A DNA stretch of 46,670 bases from Enterococcus sp. (GTDB lineage: Bacteria; Bacillota; Bacilli; Lactobacillales; Enterococcaceae). This document shows, piece by piece, positions 1 through 8,344 of the stretch. The notes under the pieces are model-generated. The model saw nothing but the letters and a program-made list of their open reading frames with translations. It did no database searches and had not been told where the DNA came from. Made by a program: the position numbers and the translations under genes. Location of the stretch: positions 1 through 46,670 of the forward strand of contig NZ_JALAHI010000111.1 in the NCBI RefSeq assembly GCF_022711995.1, given 5' to 3'. The number at the start of each line of letters is the position of its first letter. Position 1 is the stretch's first letter.

Positions 1-11
1 AGATTTCTCTA

Positions 12-17
12 TATAAT
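12..17 (+). promoter_or_regulatory. -10 element of the ndh2 promoter
   Basis: A perfect TATAAT lies about 56 bases before the ndh2 start. The matching -35 would lie before the window edge, so only half of the promoter is visible. A strong Shine-Dalgarno (AAGGAGAG, 58-65) follows, which gives a leader of roughly 50 bases. Confidence 0.6.
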
Positions 18-72
18 AGGAACGATTGTGTATTTATTATCATAGATTATTTTTTTTAAGGAGAGATTTGCA

Positions 73-2016
73 ATGGCAAAGAAAAGCATTGTCGTTGTCG
101 GTGCAGGGTATGCCGGTGTTTCAGCTACCAAGTATATGGCAAAAAAATTGAAAAAAGACAATGATGTTGAGATAACATTGATCGATCGTCACTCTTATCA
201 CACCATGATGACCGAACTGCACGAGGTGGCCGGAGGACGCGTTGAGCCGACAGCAATCCAATATGACTTGCAACGTTTGTTTTCACGTAAGAAAAATGTT
301 CGCTTAGTAACCGACACGGTAACTGCTATCGATAAAGAGAAGAAAGTCGTACAAACAAAACAAGGCAGCTATTCTTTTGATTACTTGATCTTAGGTATGG
401 GTGGCGAACCAAATGACTTTGGAACTCCAGGGGTGAAAGAAAATGGATTTACCCTATGGTCATTTGAAGATGCAGTTCGCATTCGTGAACACATCGAGAA
501 AACAGTTGCAAAAGCAGCTATCGAACCTGATGCAGCACTTCGTAAAGCAATGTTGACTTTCGTTGTCTGTGGTTCTGGGTTTACCGGGATTGAAATGATC
601 GGTGAACTAATCGACTGGAAAGATCGCTTAGCTGAAGACTACAAATTGGATCCAAGCGAAATCACTTTGAAAGTCGTCGAAGCAATGCCTACGATCTTAA
701 ACATGTTGGATCGTAACGATGCAGCCAAGGCTGAACGCTACTTGAAACAAAAAAATGTAGAGTTAGTCTTGAACGCACCAATCGTTGAAGTTGCTGAAGA
801 TCATATCAAATTAAAAGATGGTTCAACGATTCCAACTTATACACTGATTTGGACAGCCGGTGTAAAAGGTACAAGCGACGCTGCAGACTTTGGTCTAGAA
901 ACAGCTCGCGGCTTCCGTCTTGTTGCTAACGAATATATGGAAGCAAAAGGCTACGAAGACAAAAATATCTATATCATTGGTGACTTGGTCTTCTATGAAG
1001 AATTTCCAAATACACCAACACCACAAATCGTTCAAGCCGCTGAACAAACTGGTCATACAGCTGCATCGAATATCGTAGCAGCGATCAAGGGTGGCGAAAA
1101 ACACAAATTTAAAGGGAATTACCAAGGATTCATGGTATCGATTGGTGCCAAATGGGGTGTAGCCAACTTATTCAATAAGATTCACCTTAGCGGTTTCTTA
1201 GCAATCATTATGAAACATATCGTCAACTTGAAATACTTCTTTGACATTCGTTCTGGCTACTACATGTTCCAATACTTGATGCATGAAATTTTCCATATCA
1301 AAGATGATCGAACTGTAGCTCGTGGTCATACGTCTCGTTACGGAAATGTCCTTTGGAGTGTGCCACTGCGAATCTTCTACGGTCTTGTATGGTTCATTGA
1401 AGCCTTCAAGAAAATTTTAGGTACAAATGGTGAAGTCTTTAAGCCAGACACATGGTTTGGTGAAGGTTCTTGGTTCCAAGGAAACAGTGTTTTCCCTTGG
1501 ACTTGGGAATATCAAACTGTTGCTGATGCAGCAAGTGGTGCGAGTGAAGCAACCGACGCAGCAAGTGCTGCAAGTGGAGCAGGTGACGCTGCCGGCGCAG
1601 CAGCAACTCAAGCAGCTCACTTTGGTTTGAGTTATGCCTACGGCGAACAACCAATGGTCGTGATTGAAAAATCACCAGATTGGTTTACAAAAGTGATGCA
1701 ATTTATCATGCCTAACAACGATGTAGCAATGTTCTTCCAAAAATTCATGGTCTTCTTTGAAATTGCTTTAGCTTTAGCATTGATGGCTGGTTTGTTTACT
1801 TGGTTAGTAAATGCAACAACGATCGTTTTAATCTTGACATTCTGTATGTCAGGTATGTTCTATTGGGTTAACATCTGGTTCATCCCAGTAGCCTTTGCTT
1901 TGATGAACGGTTCTGGCCGTGCCGTTGGTTTGGATCGTTGGGTGATTCCATGGTTACAACGTACACTTGGTAAATGGTGGTACGGTACCCCGCGTTCTTT
2001 ATACGGAAAAAAATAA
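73..2016 (+). CDS. ndh2: Type II NADH dehydrogenase of the extracellular electron transfer type (Ndh2)
   Basis: A membrane flavoprotein predicted to oxidise NADH and pass electrons to a quinone; in Listeria this Ndh2 class feeds the demethylmenaquinone pool used for extracellular electron transfer. Visible: FAD motif GAGYAG at residues 10-15 and a second dinucleotide motif GSGFTG near 167. At 647 aa it is much longer than the roughly 400 aa of ordinary NDH-2. The extra C-terminal part holds an Ala/Ser-rich linker (about 484-516) and hydrophobic helices (about 557-615) resembling a DoxX-like membrane module. Start ATG has AAGGAGAG upstream. Neighbours eetA, eetB and dmkB appear in the Listeria order. 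A terminator follows, so it is probably transcribed separately from eetA. Confidence 0.88.
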   Translation: MAKKSIVVVGAGYAGVSATKYMAKKLKKDNDVEITLIDRHSYHTMMTELHEVAGGRVEPTAIQYDLQRLFSRKKNVRLVTDTVTAIDKEKKVVQTKQGSYSFDYLILGMGGEPNDFGTPGVKENGFTLWSFEDAVRIREHIEKTVAKAAIEPDAALRKAMLTFVVCGSGFTGIEMIGELIDWKDRLAEDYKLDPSEITLKVVEAMPTILNMLDRNDAAKAERYLKQKNVELVLNAPIVEVAEDHIKLKDGSTIPTYTLIWTAGVKGTSDAADFGLETARGFRLVANEYMEAKGYEDKNIYIIGDLVFYEEFPNTPTPQIVQAAEQTGHTAASNIVAAIKGGEKHKFKGNYQGFMVSIGAKWGVANLFNKIHLSGFLAIIMKHIVNLKYFFDIRSGYYMFQYLMHEIFHIKDDRTVARGHTSRYGNVLWSVPLRIFYGLVWFIEAFKKILGTNGEVFKPDTWFGEGSWFQGNSVFPWTWEYQTVADAASGASEATDAASAASGAGDAAGAAATQAAHFGLSYAYGEQPMVVIEKSPDWFTKVMQFIMPNNDVAMFFQKFMVFFEIALALALMAGLFTWLVNATTIVLILTFCMSGMFYWVNIWFIPVAFALMNGSGRAVGLDRWVIPWLQRTLGKWWYGTPRSLYGKK

Positions 2017-2029
2017 TCGCTTTTTAAAC

Positions 2030-2076
2030 GAGACTGAGGCAGACTGATCCTTTGATCAATGTCTCAGTCTCTTTCC
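2030..2076 (+). terminator. Rho-independent terminator after ndh2
   Basis: Perfect 9-bp arms GAGACTGAG (2030-2038) and CTCAGTCTC (2063-2071) enclose a second stem TGATC/GATCA (2045-2049, 2054-2058). A short T-rich tail follows. Confidence 0.75.
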
Positions 2077-2181
2077 AAGTTAAGCACTTTTTTATCTACT
2101 CGGAAAACCTTATCTTAAAAGTAGTAGAAAACCAGCGGATTATGCTAGAATGAGACACAGAACTTCAAAGGAGTCTTTCTG

Positions 2182-2598
2182 ATGAAAGTAAAAGAATTTA
2201 TCCATCATGCCCATTTGAAACCTTGGGACGGGGTCATCATTCTGGTACTGATACTTAGCTCGTTTTTACCAATTTTGATTTTTGGGCAAACACAAAGCAC
2301 GCCAACTGCTGCCAAGCAAGCCGTTCTGCGTGTAGATGGCAAAGAGATCAAAGAATTTGATTTGATCGAAGGACAAGAAAGTTATACGTATCGATACGAA
2401 GATCCCGATGGCGATTACAATCTGATTGAAATCGACGGTGACCGCATCCGCATCAAAGCGGCTGACTGCGGCGATCAGATTTGTGTCCGTCGTGGCTGGG
2501 CCTCAAAAAATGGTGAAACAATCGTTTGTTTGCCGCATAAATTAGTGATCGAAGTTCGTGCTACAGATGGGAGTGAGACAGACGATCTAATTTACTGA
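2182..2598 (+). CDS. eetA: EetA-like membrane protein with NusG domain II
   Basis: A 138-aa protein with one N-terminal membrane helix (about 16-37) followed by an extracytoplasmic NusG-domain-II-like fold (about 50-135). Cys96, Cys101 and Cys116 plus His119 form the pattern CGDQIC...CLPH, which could be a disulfide or a cofactor-handling site. In Listeria EetA is needed for extracellular electron transfer together with EetB, probably in flavin delivery; its biochemistry is unresolved. Start ATG has AAAGGAG upstream. A -10-like TAGAAT at 2146-2151 suggests its own promoter. eetB starts 11 bases after the stop. Confidence 0.82.
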   Translation: MKVKEFIHHAHLKPWDGVIILVLILSSFLPILIFGQTQSTPTAAKQAVLRVDGKEIKEFDLIEGQESYTYRYEDPDGDYNLIEIDGDRIRIKAADCGDQICVRRGWASKNGETIVCLPHKLVIEVRATDGSETDDLIY

Positions 2599-2609
2599 TC
2601 GTAATACTT

Positions 2610-3170
2610 ATGAGTCGTTTACAAAAAATCATTTTCATCTCATTATTAGTCGCTCAAGGTGTCGTCATCGGTTTGATTGAAAACATGATTCCGTATCCTT
2701 TTGCCTTTGCCCCGGGAGCTAAATTAGGTTTAGCCAATCTGATCACCATCATTGCTTTGTTTACCATGCCCAAACGAGACAGCTTTTTACTGATATGGCT
2801 ACGATTGATTTTAACGACACTCTTAGGTGGAACTGTTTCAACATTCTTATATAGTATGAGTGGTTCCCTTTTGAGTTATTTTGGTATGCTGCTGGTCAAA
2901 AAGCTAGGTCCTAAGCGTGTGAGTATTATCGGGATCAGTGCTGCCGGTGGTTTTTTGCACAACGTTGGTCAATTGGTCACCGCTTCTTGGATTGCTCAAT
3001 CCTGGAGTGTGATGCTCTATCTACCTGTTCTCGCATTTTTCGGTATTCTATCAGGTATCGCTATCGGGATCGCCGCCAACTATCTTTTGGAGAGAGTGGA
3101 CACATTACGGCGATTCCAACTTGATTATGAACGGCAAACCCATGTCAAGTGGCGTTCTGATTCAAAATAA
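2610..3170 (+). CDS. eetB: EetB-like Gx transporter family membrane protein
   Basis: A 186-aa multi-spanning membrane protein of the Gx-transporter family, historically mis-named heptaprenyl diphosphate synthase component I. It resembles an ECF S-component fold with hydrophobic helices along its length. In Listeria EetB partners EetA and is proposed to help export or position flavins for extracellular electron transfer. There is no clear Shine-Dalgarno before this ATG and the eetA stop is only 11 bases away, so translation is probably coupled to eetA. dmkB follows after 11 bases. Confidence 0.8.
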   Translation: MSRLQKIIFISLLVAQGVVIGLIENMIPYPFAFAPGAKLGLANLITIIALFTMPKRDSFLLIWLRLILTTLLGGTVSTFLYSMSGSLLSYFGMLLVKKLGPKRVSIIGISAAGGFLHNVGQLVTASWIAQSWSVMLYLPVLAFFGILSGIAIGIAANYLLERVDTLRRFQLDYERQTHVKWRSDSK

Positions 3171-3181
3171 AGGAGTCATTT

Positions 3182-4168
3182 ATGAAACTTCATCCAATGT
3201 GGCAAGCCTATCCTGCGTTGCAAAATGATTTATCTGAATCGTTGCAACTAATGGAACAGTCCTTGAAACTAAAAAATAAAGCTGTGGAACAAGCGATATT
3301 AGCTATGATCCACTCCGGCGGTAAGATGCTCCGTCCTGCCTATCAGTTACTATTCTCTGAATTTGGCGAAGAAAAAGATTCACAAAAAGCGGTAGCATTA
3401 TCCGCTTCGATCGAAATGCTTCATACTGCTTCATTGATTCATGATGATATTGTGGATCAAGCCGATACTCGGCGTAGTTTACCTACTATTCGGGCCCAAT
3501 TCGGCAATGATGTTGCTGTTTATGCTGGTGATTATCTCTTTGTCTGCTGTTTTAAATTAATGGCTGACTATGCCGGTTCATTAAAAAGTCTACAAATCAA
3601 TTCCCGCAGTATGGAAACAATTCTGGCAGGAGAATTAGGGCAAATGAGCAAGCGCTATGATCTGAATGTCACGATCGATGACTATCTGGAAAACATTTCT
3701 GGTAAAACAGCTGAATTATTTGCTTTAAGCTGTTTTATTGGGGCTTATGAAAGCGGCACTTCTCTCCGTTTAGCCAATCAGGCAAAAACGATTGGCCAAT
3801 CCATTGGTCTAGCTTTTCAAATCATGGATGATATCCTCGATTATAGTCAAAGCGAAAGTGCTTTAGGCAAACCTGTCCTTGAAGATGTTAAGCAAGGCGT
3901 ATACTCCCTGCCATTACTGCTTGCATTAAAAAAAGAACGGGCACTGTTGACGCCATTGCTAGAGAAAAAAACGGACATGACCGATCAAGAAGCACAGCAA
4001 GTCTTTCAAATCGTCCATGACAGCCACAGCATCGAAGACGCTCATCAGCTAGCCGCTCGTTACACCAAAAAAGCCCTGCAAGGAATCAAGAAATTACCTG
4101 ATCCTGGCAATAATGCAAAAGATTATTTGTATCAAATCACAAATCAAATCCTTGCTCGTACAAATTAA
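3182..4168 (+). CDS. dmkB: Polyprenyl diphosphate synthase for demethylmenaquinone (DmkB)
   Basis: A trans-polyprenyl synthetase that condenses isopentenyl diphosphate onto an allylic primer to make the quinone side chain. Both Asp-rich motifs are present: DDIVD at 88-92 and DDILD near 216-220. At 328 aa it has the normal family length. In Listeria the homologue at the same place makes the side chain of the demethylmenaquinone dedicated to extracellular electron transfer. RBS AAAGGAG is well spaced. It is the last gene of the eetA-eetB-dmkB unit. By sequence alone it could serve general menaquinone synthesis; the position supports the dedicated role. Confidence 0.87.
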   Translation: MKLHPMWQAYPALQNDLSESLQLMEQSLKLKNKAVEQAILAMIHSGGKMLRPAYQLLFSEFGEEKDSQKAVALSASIEMLHTASLIHDDIVDQADTRRSLPTIRAQFGNDVAVYAGDYLFVCCFKLMADYAGSLKSLQINSRSMETILAGELGQMSKRYDLNVTIDDYLENISGKTAELFALSCFIGAYESGTSLRLANQAKTIGQSIGLAFQIMDDILDYSQSESALGKPVLEDVKQGVYSLPLLLALKKERALLTPLLEKKTDMTDQEAQQVFQIVHDSHSIEDAHQLAARYTKKALQGIKKLPDPGNNAKDYLYQITNQILARTN

Positions 4169-4226
4169 CCGATTTTTTATAAATAACTTTATACGCAAAA
4201 TCGTTTAGCACAACCTCATGCTTAGA

Positions 4227-4289
4227 AAAAAGAACGATCTCAACTTGTCTGGATCATAGATCCAAACACAAACTGAGATCGTTCTTTTT
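4227..4289. terminator. Bidirectional terminator between dmkB and gor
   Basis: Perfect 16-bp arms (4227-4242 and 4274-4289) begin with AAAAA and end with TTTTT, so the hairpin works on both strands. An inner stem TGGATC/GATCCA (4250-4255, 4259-4264) stacks inside. It lies between the convergent genes dmkB and gor. Confidence 0.88.
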
Positions 4290-4311
4290 CTATAGTCCAT
4301 TCGCTCTTTAC

Positions 4312-5658
4312 TTATCGCATCGTAACGAACTCTTCTGCTCCAGTCGGATGGATCGCAACTGTGTTGTCAAAATCTGCCTTGGTTGCGCCCATTTTGATGG
4401 CAACAGCAAACCCTTGCAGCATTTCGTCAACCCCGATGCCGATACCATGCAAACCAATGATCTTCTCTTCTTTTCCTAAGCAAACAAGTTTCATTTCACA
4501 TTTTTGGCGATAGTCATTCAATGCAAAGTACATAGGTGTAAAGCGTGAACGATAGACTTTGATTTCTTCCTTACCATATTTGGCAATCGCAGCTTCTTCT
4601 GAAAGACCAATCGTTGCAATTGGCGGATGCGTGAAAATAACTGTCGGCACCAAATCATAATCTAAGTAGGCTTCGGTTTGGCCATTGAACAATCGTTCCG
4701 ATAAGCGGCGTCCTGCGGCAATCGCTACTGGCGTCAATTCCAGTTTACCGATTACATCTCCCACTGCAAAGATTGATTCCGCGGTAGTATTTTGATATTT
4801 ATCAACAATAATAAAGCCTTTTTCATCTAGCGAGACATCTGTATTTTCCAACCCAAGATGTTGCGTATTCGGCACTCGTCCTCCGGCAAATAACACACAG
4901 TCCCCCGTCAACGTTTGACCATTTTCAAAGAAAACCGTGTATTGTCCATCACGTTCTTCGATCCTTTCGGCCACATAGCCTGTATAAAGGTCTATCCCGG
5001 CTTCTTGATAAATCTCTACTAAATTGTCCGTCAGCATTTGATCAAAGGCTCGTAATGGCCGCTCTTTACGATACGCCCAAGAAACGTGACTGCCAAATTG
5101 CTGACTCATTCCGCTAAGTTCTGCAGCAATGTACCCTGCGCCTAGCACGATCATTTCTTTTGGTACTTCTTCTAAGGCAAAAAAGCCATTGGAATCAATC
5201 GCATACTCGCCTCCGGGAATCGACATGACACTTGGTTTTCCTCCGGTAGCAATCAGGATCTTTGGCGCGGTGTACTCTTCTCCATTGACCGTCACAGTAT
5301 AGTTATCCACAAACTGTGCATAACCGTGGATAACTTTTACTTGGTTGCTATCTAAGCCTTTTTGATACGCTGTGTGTAAAAATTCTATATATTTTTCTCG
5401 GTTATCCACAAGCTGCTTGAAATCAAATTTATCCACATGTGGATAAATTCCATAACTTGTGGCATCTCGCTTGATCATTTCCAACATTTCACTTGCTTGC
5501 CACATCACTTTTTTTGGTACGCAGCCTACATTGACGCAAGTACCTCCCAGCGCATTGCCTTCAATCAATAAAACTTTAGCTCCGTGCATACCTGCACGAT
5601 TTGCAGAAGCAATTCCGCCGCTGCCGCCACCAATCACTATGTAATCATATTGTTGCAT
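4312..5658 (-). CDS. gor: Glutathione-disulfide reductase
   Basis: A 448-aa pyridine-nucleotide disulfide oxidoreductase that reduces GSSG with NADPH. Visible: N-terminal FAD motif GGGSGG, redox pair Cys41 and Cys46 in GGTCVNVGC, a central NAD(P) motif GAGYIAAE, and the C-terminal dimer-interface HPTGAEE carrying the catalytic His. The [10 protein letters not shown] context fits glutathione reductase better than lipoamide dehydrogenase. Start ATG has AAGGAGG upstream. Odd feature: the segment coding for about residues 72-118 contains several TTATNCACA boxes on both strands (see findings). It is probably monocistronic. Confidence 0.9.
   Translation of the reverse strand: MQQYDYIVIGGGSGGIASANRAGMHGAKVLLIEGNALGGTCVNVGCVPKKVMWQASEMLEMIKRDATSYGIYPHVDKFDFKQLVDNREKYIEFLHTAYQKGLDSNQVKVIHGYAQFVDNYTVTVNGEEYTAPKILIATGGKPSVMSIPGGEYAIDSNGFFALEEVPKEMIVLGAGYIAAELSGMSQQFGSHVSWAYRKERPLRAFDQMLTDNLVEIYQEAGIDLYTGYVAERIEERDGQYTVFFENGQTLTGDCVLFAGGRVPNTQHLGLENTDVSLDEKGFIIVDKYQNTTAESIFAVGDVIGKLELTPVAIAAGRRLSERLFNGQTEAYLDYDLVPTVIFTHPPIATIGLSEEAAIAKYGKEEIKVYRSRFTPMYFALNDYRQKCEMKLVCLGKEEKIIGLHGIGIGVDEMLQGFAVAIKMGATKADFDNTVAIHPTGAEEFVTMR
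5303..5446. promoter_or_regulatory. Cluster of DnaA boxes inside gor
   Basis: Perfect matches to TTATNCACA: 5303-5311 (+), 5315-5323 (-, TTATGCACA), 5402-5410 (+), 5429-5437 (+) and 5438-5446 (-). Near matches (8/9): 5325-5333 (-) and 5371-5379 (-). The last two perfect boxes form a palindrome. An AT-rich stretch (about 5376-5398) lies between the two groups. The sequence is seen directly; DnaA binding is inferred. Confidence 0.65.
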
Positions 5659-5786
5659 TATTGGCTTCCTCCTTGGGGATAACTTGATTTTGGTGTCTAT
5701 CGAACGAGTACCTGTGCAAAAAAAAGAACCTGACAGAAAAGTACCGAATGACCGATAAATGTGGAGAACCGCAGCTCTTACAAACG

Positions 5787-5832
5787 GAGCGTTGTTTTAG
5801 TACAGGTGCTTCACAAAACAACGCTCATTTTT
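5787..5832 (+). terminator. Hairpin with plus-strand T tract
   Basis: Perfect 12-bp arms GAGCGTTGTTTT (5787-5798) and AAAACAACGCTC (5815-5826), followed by ATTTTTA on the plus strand. Both flanking genes are on the minus strand, where the tail after the stem is poor (CGTTTG). It may still end trhP2 transcription. Apart from this hairpin and gor promoter DNA, I see nothing in 5659-5861. Confidence 0.5.
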
Positions 5833-5861
5833 ATCTATCTTCAATACTTCTGTCACAGCTC

Positions 5862-7103
5862 TTATTTTTTCTTACGGATCATGTCACCAACCTGAACAGG
5901 TTCAGCAACCGGCATCGTTAGAAGCATCATCGGATTTGGTGCGCGATCGATCGATTCACCGTCTTCATTATACATGACTTCCACCCTTTGATGGAAATGA
6001 TGGAATCCTGGGCCGTAAAACTCGATCTCGTCACCGACTGAAAATACATTTCGTTGCCGAATCGTAGCGATCTTTGTTGTGTCGTCATAAGCCATGACCT
6101 CACCGATAAATTTATACTGTGGAATTTTACGCCGAGGACCAAATAATTGTTCATTTTCACTCGGTGTGTTGTAGTAAAAACCAGTAGCTAATTCTCTTTG
6201 AGCGACTTTCCACAATTCATCGATCCATTCTTGTTTGCAGACATAGTTCTCTGGATCTTCCATATAACTGTCCACTGCTGCTTTGTACACATTTGCAACC
6301 GTTGAAACATAGTGGATCGATTTCATCCGTCCTTCGATTTTAAAACTATCCACACCATTTTGGATCAAATCAGGAATATGCTCGATCATCGACATATCGA
6401 CTGCGCTCATTGAAAACTCTTCTTCAACGGTACCATTCTTTGTCAGACTCTTTTTTTCTTGCGCAAAAGGCATATCAAAAAGATCGTACTTCCAACGACA
6501 GGATTGTGAGCAACCTCCCCGATTGGCATCTCGCATCGACATGTGATTGGACAATGTGCAGCGTCCAGAATAGGAGATACACATCGCGCCATGAATAAAT
6601 GCTTCAATTTCTACACTCGTATTTTTACGGATTTCAGCGACTTCTTCCATGGAGACTTCCCGAGCCAATACCACTCGTTCAAGACCTTCTTCTCGCCAAA
6701 ATTCTAAGGTTTCGTAATTCGTTGCGGAAGCTTGCGTCGAAAGATGGATCGGCAATCCCGGTGCTTCTGTCGCACAGATTTCAATCAACGCAGGATCAGA
6801 TACGATCACCGCCGAGATTCCTACATCCCGTAATTCTCGGAAAAATTCCCCCGCCCCTTCTTGATTGCCTTCATGGGTAACCATATTTGCTGCTACATAT
6901 ACTTTGGCGTTATGGGCTTGTGCAAAAGCGACTCCTTCAGCCATTTCTTCATACGTGAAGTTTCCCGCACGACTGCGTAAGCCATAGGCATTACCACCTA
7001 TATAAACAGCATCCGCCCCATAGTGGATCGCTGTTTTTAATTTTTCTAATGTACCTGCCGGTGCCAATACTTCTGGCCGTTTCAATTTTTGTTTGACTGT
7101 CAT
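5862..7103 (-). CDS. trhP2: U32 peptidase-family tRNA hydroxylation protein TrhP2 (YrrO-like)
   Basis: Member of the U32 family. In Bacillus subtilis the paired proteins YrrN/YrrO (TrhP1/TrhP2) are required for prephenate-dependent formation of 5-hydroxyuridine at tRNA wobble position 34. Visible: the U32 signature with HGAMCISYSGRC and a downstream GGCSQSC, cysteines that probably bind an iron-sulfur cluster, and a C-terminal small beta domain. I place the start at 7103 rather than 7109 because AAGGAG is only 2 bases from the first ATG but 8 from the second. It follows trhP1 closely, so the two form an operon. The older 'protease' naming is probably wrong. Confidence 0.85.
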   Translation of the reverse strand: MTVKQKLKRPEVLAPAGTLEKLKTAIHYGADAVYIGGNAYGLRSRAGNFTYEEMAEGVAFAQAHNAKVYVAANMVTHEGNQEGAGEFFRELRDVGISAVIVSDPALIEICATEAPGLPIHLSTQASATNYETLEFWREEGLERVVLAREVSMEEVAEIRKNTSVEIEAFIHGAMCISYSGRCTLSNHMSMRDANRGGCSQSCRWKYDLFDMPFAQEKKSLTKNGTVEEEFSMSAVDMSMIEHIPDLIQNGVDSFKIEGRMKSIHYVSTVANVYKAAVDSYMEDPENYVCKQEWIDELWKVAQRELATGFYYNTPSENEQLFGPRRKIPQYKFIGEVMAYDDTTKIATIRQRNVFSVGDEIEFYGPGFHHFHQRVEVMYNEDGESIDRAPNPMMLLTMPVAEPVQVGDMIRKKK

Positions 7104-7115
7104 TTCCATTGCTCC

Positions 7116-8036
7116 TTATTTGATATCCTCTGGATTGATCGCATAAAAACCAGTATCTAATCCCCGTTGGGCTGGATGCAACTGGCGAACTTGTTCACTC
7201 AATTTAGCTGCTTGTTCAGCGGTCCATTTGCCTTCTGTGAGTAATTGCTTCGCCTGTGCAAAACATGCTGCGATCGATACAAACGCAGCTCCTGGAGTAA
7301 ATAAACCGTCTAATTTCCAAGTCTGATACCCCGTTTCAAAAAGCGACTGCAATTCATTCATCAAATTGATGTCATTATTGGCGAAAATATGAGTGCCGTG
7401 ACTGTCTTCATAAATCGAATAGTGGGTATCCTCCTTCTTCGGCTCTGATAAAAATAAACCTCGCTCGCGAGACTTTCCATCTTTTTGCTGTGTGTAATTA
7501 TAATAATTTTGAAGTAATGGGCGCTTCGACTGATGGATGCAGGTTGCCCCATAGACAAGCACTTCCGCAGGAATCGTTAACTGTGGTGCTAAAACGGTCA
7601 TCTCTCCAAAGGGAACTTCTCTTGCTAAAACCGCACCGATTGCCCCTTTTTGCCCCCAAAAATTGATTTGTCTGGCACTGGTAACTAAGGTTTCTCCATC
7701 ATATACAAACGGCAATGCCACTTCTGGATTCTTTTTCATACGGTAAATGATTCCCGGATCGCCGATAGAAATTTTGTCAACATGGTTGGCCTTTAAAAAA
7801 GCCAAGTATTCCGGAACCAGCGTCATTTTTTGCGGATGCATGATGCCGTTGACTGCTGCCATCGCCTTTTTTCCTTCTGCTTGCGCTAAGCGGATCAATT
7901 CACTTTGTTCCTCTCGTGAAAAAGATGTCGGCAAACGTAGCCCGAAAGTTTCTTCACCGAAAAAAATAGTATCTACATAAGGTAAGAGCTGTTTCGCTTG
8001 TTCGATCGACTCCACCGTGGCGATAATCTCAACCAT
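7116..8036 (-). CDS. trhP1: U32 peptidase-family tRNA hydroxylation protein TrhP1 (YrrN-like)
   Basis: A 306-aa U32-family partner of the downstream TrhP2; the pair acts in tRNA wobble-uridine hydroxylation in B. subtilis. It has the shorter U32 architecture without the C-terminal extension, and retains a single Cys in the VYGATCIHQSKRPLLQNY region. Start ATG is preceded by AAAGGAGG. First gene of a two-gene operon with a good promoter (-35 TTGGAA, 17-bp spacer, -10 TACTAT). Confidence 0.83.
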   Translation of the reverse strand: MVEIIATVESIEQAKQLLPYVDTIFFGEETFGLRLPTSFSREEQSELIRLAQAEGKKAMAAVNGIMHPQKMTLVPEYLAFLKANHVDKISIGDPGIIYRMKKNPEVALPFVYDGETLVTSARQINFWGQKGAIGAVLAREVPFGEMTVLAPQLTIPAEVLVYGATCIHQSKRPLLQNYYNYTQQKDGKSRERGLFLSEPKKEDTHYSIYEDSHGTHIFANNDINLMNELQSLFETGYQTWKLDGLFTPGAAFVSIAACFAQAKQLLTEGKWTAEQAAKLSEQVRQLHPAQRGLDTGFYAINPEDIK

Positions 8037-8061
8037 GATATTCCTCCTTTATAACTCACTA

Positions 8062-8090
8062 ATAGTATCACAGGCCACCCGGCTTTCCAA
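8062..8090 (-). promoter_or_regulatory. Promoter of trhP1-trhP2
   Basis: On the minus strand TTGGAA (8085-8090), a 17-base spacer and TACTAT (8062-8067), followed by the AAAGGAGG ribosome site. The rest of 8091-8240 is AT-rich and without a recognisable gene or repeat. Confidence 0.65.
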
Positions 8091-8236
8091 GACTTCCTTC
8101 TGAACTTTTTTCACGAAAAACATTGTTACATCTGATAAATATCTGTTAAAACAACTTTATTACTCAATTGAATTTGTGAACATTATCGGATTGCTGCAAG
8201 TTTTCCCTTGTTCACCAACCAACAAAAAGGCGGCCC

Positions 8237-8315
8237 CGCAAAAAAAACTATCCAAACAGCAAAGGAGCAGCCAGCATTGCTGAAATTGCTACTCATTTGG
8301 CGTTCAGATAGTCTT
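8237..8315 (-). terminator. Terminator of the ctsR-clpC operon
   Basis: On the minus strand a 14-bp stem (8302-8315 with 8244-8257) including three G-U pairs is followed by eight T. The roughly 44-base loop carries smaller stems. Its outer arms (ACTATC/GATAGT) resemble those of the prkC terminator at 11423-11517. Confidence 0.82.
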
Positions 8316-8344
8316 GCTTTTGTCTTTAAGTCAGTGTTTTAGAT

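Noticed and set aside
1417-1675. Open reading frames on both strands over the ndh2 linker
   Set aside because: They arise from the repetitive Ala/Ser codons, have no ribosome sites and overlap a clear gene.
5303-5446. Chromosomal replication origin
   Set aside because: There are many DnaA boxes, but they lie in an intact coding gene, with no dnaA, dnaN, rpmH or gyrase genes nearby; a titration or control site is more plausible.
8221-8240. Second terminator in the GC-rich GCGGGGCCGCC stretch after the clpC T run
   Set aside because: The stem would be only three or four base pairs; the 14-bp stem just before it is sufficient.
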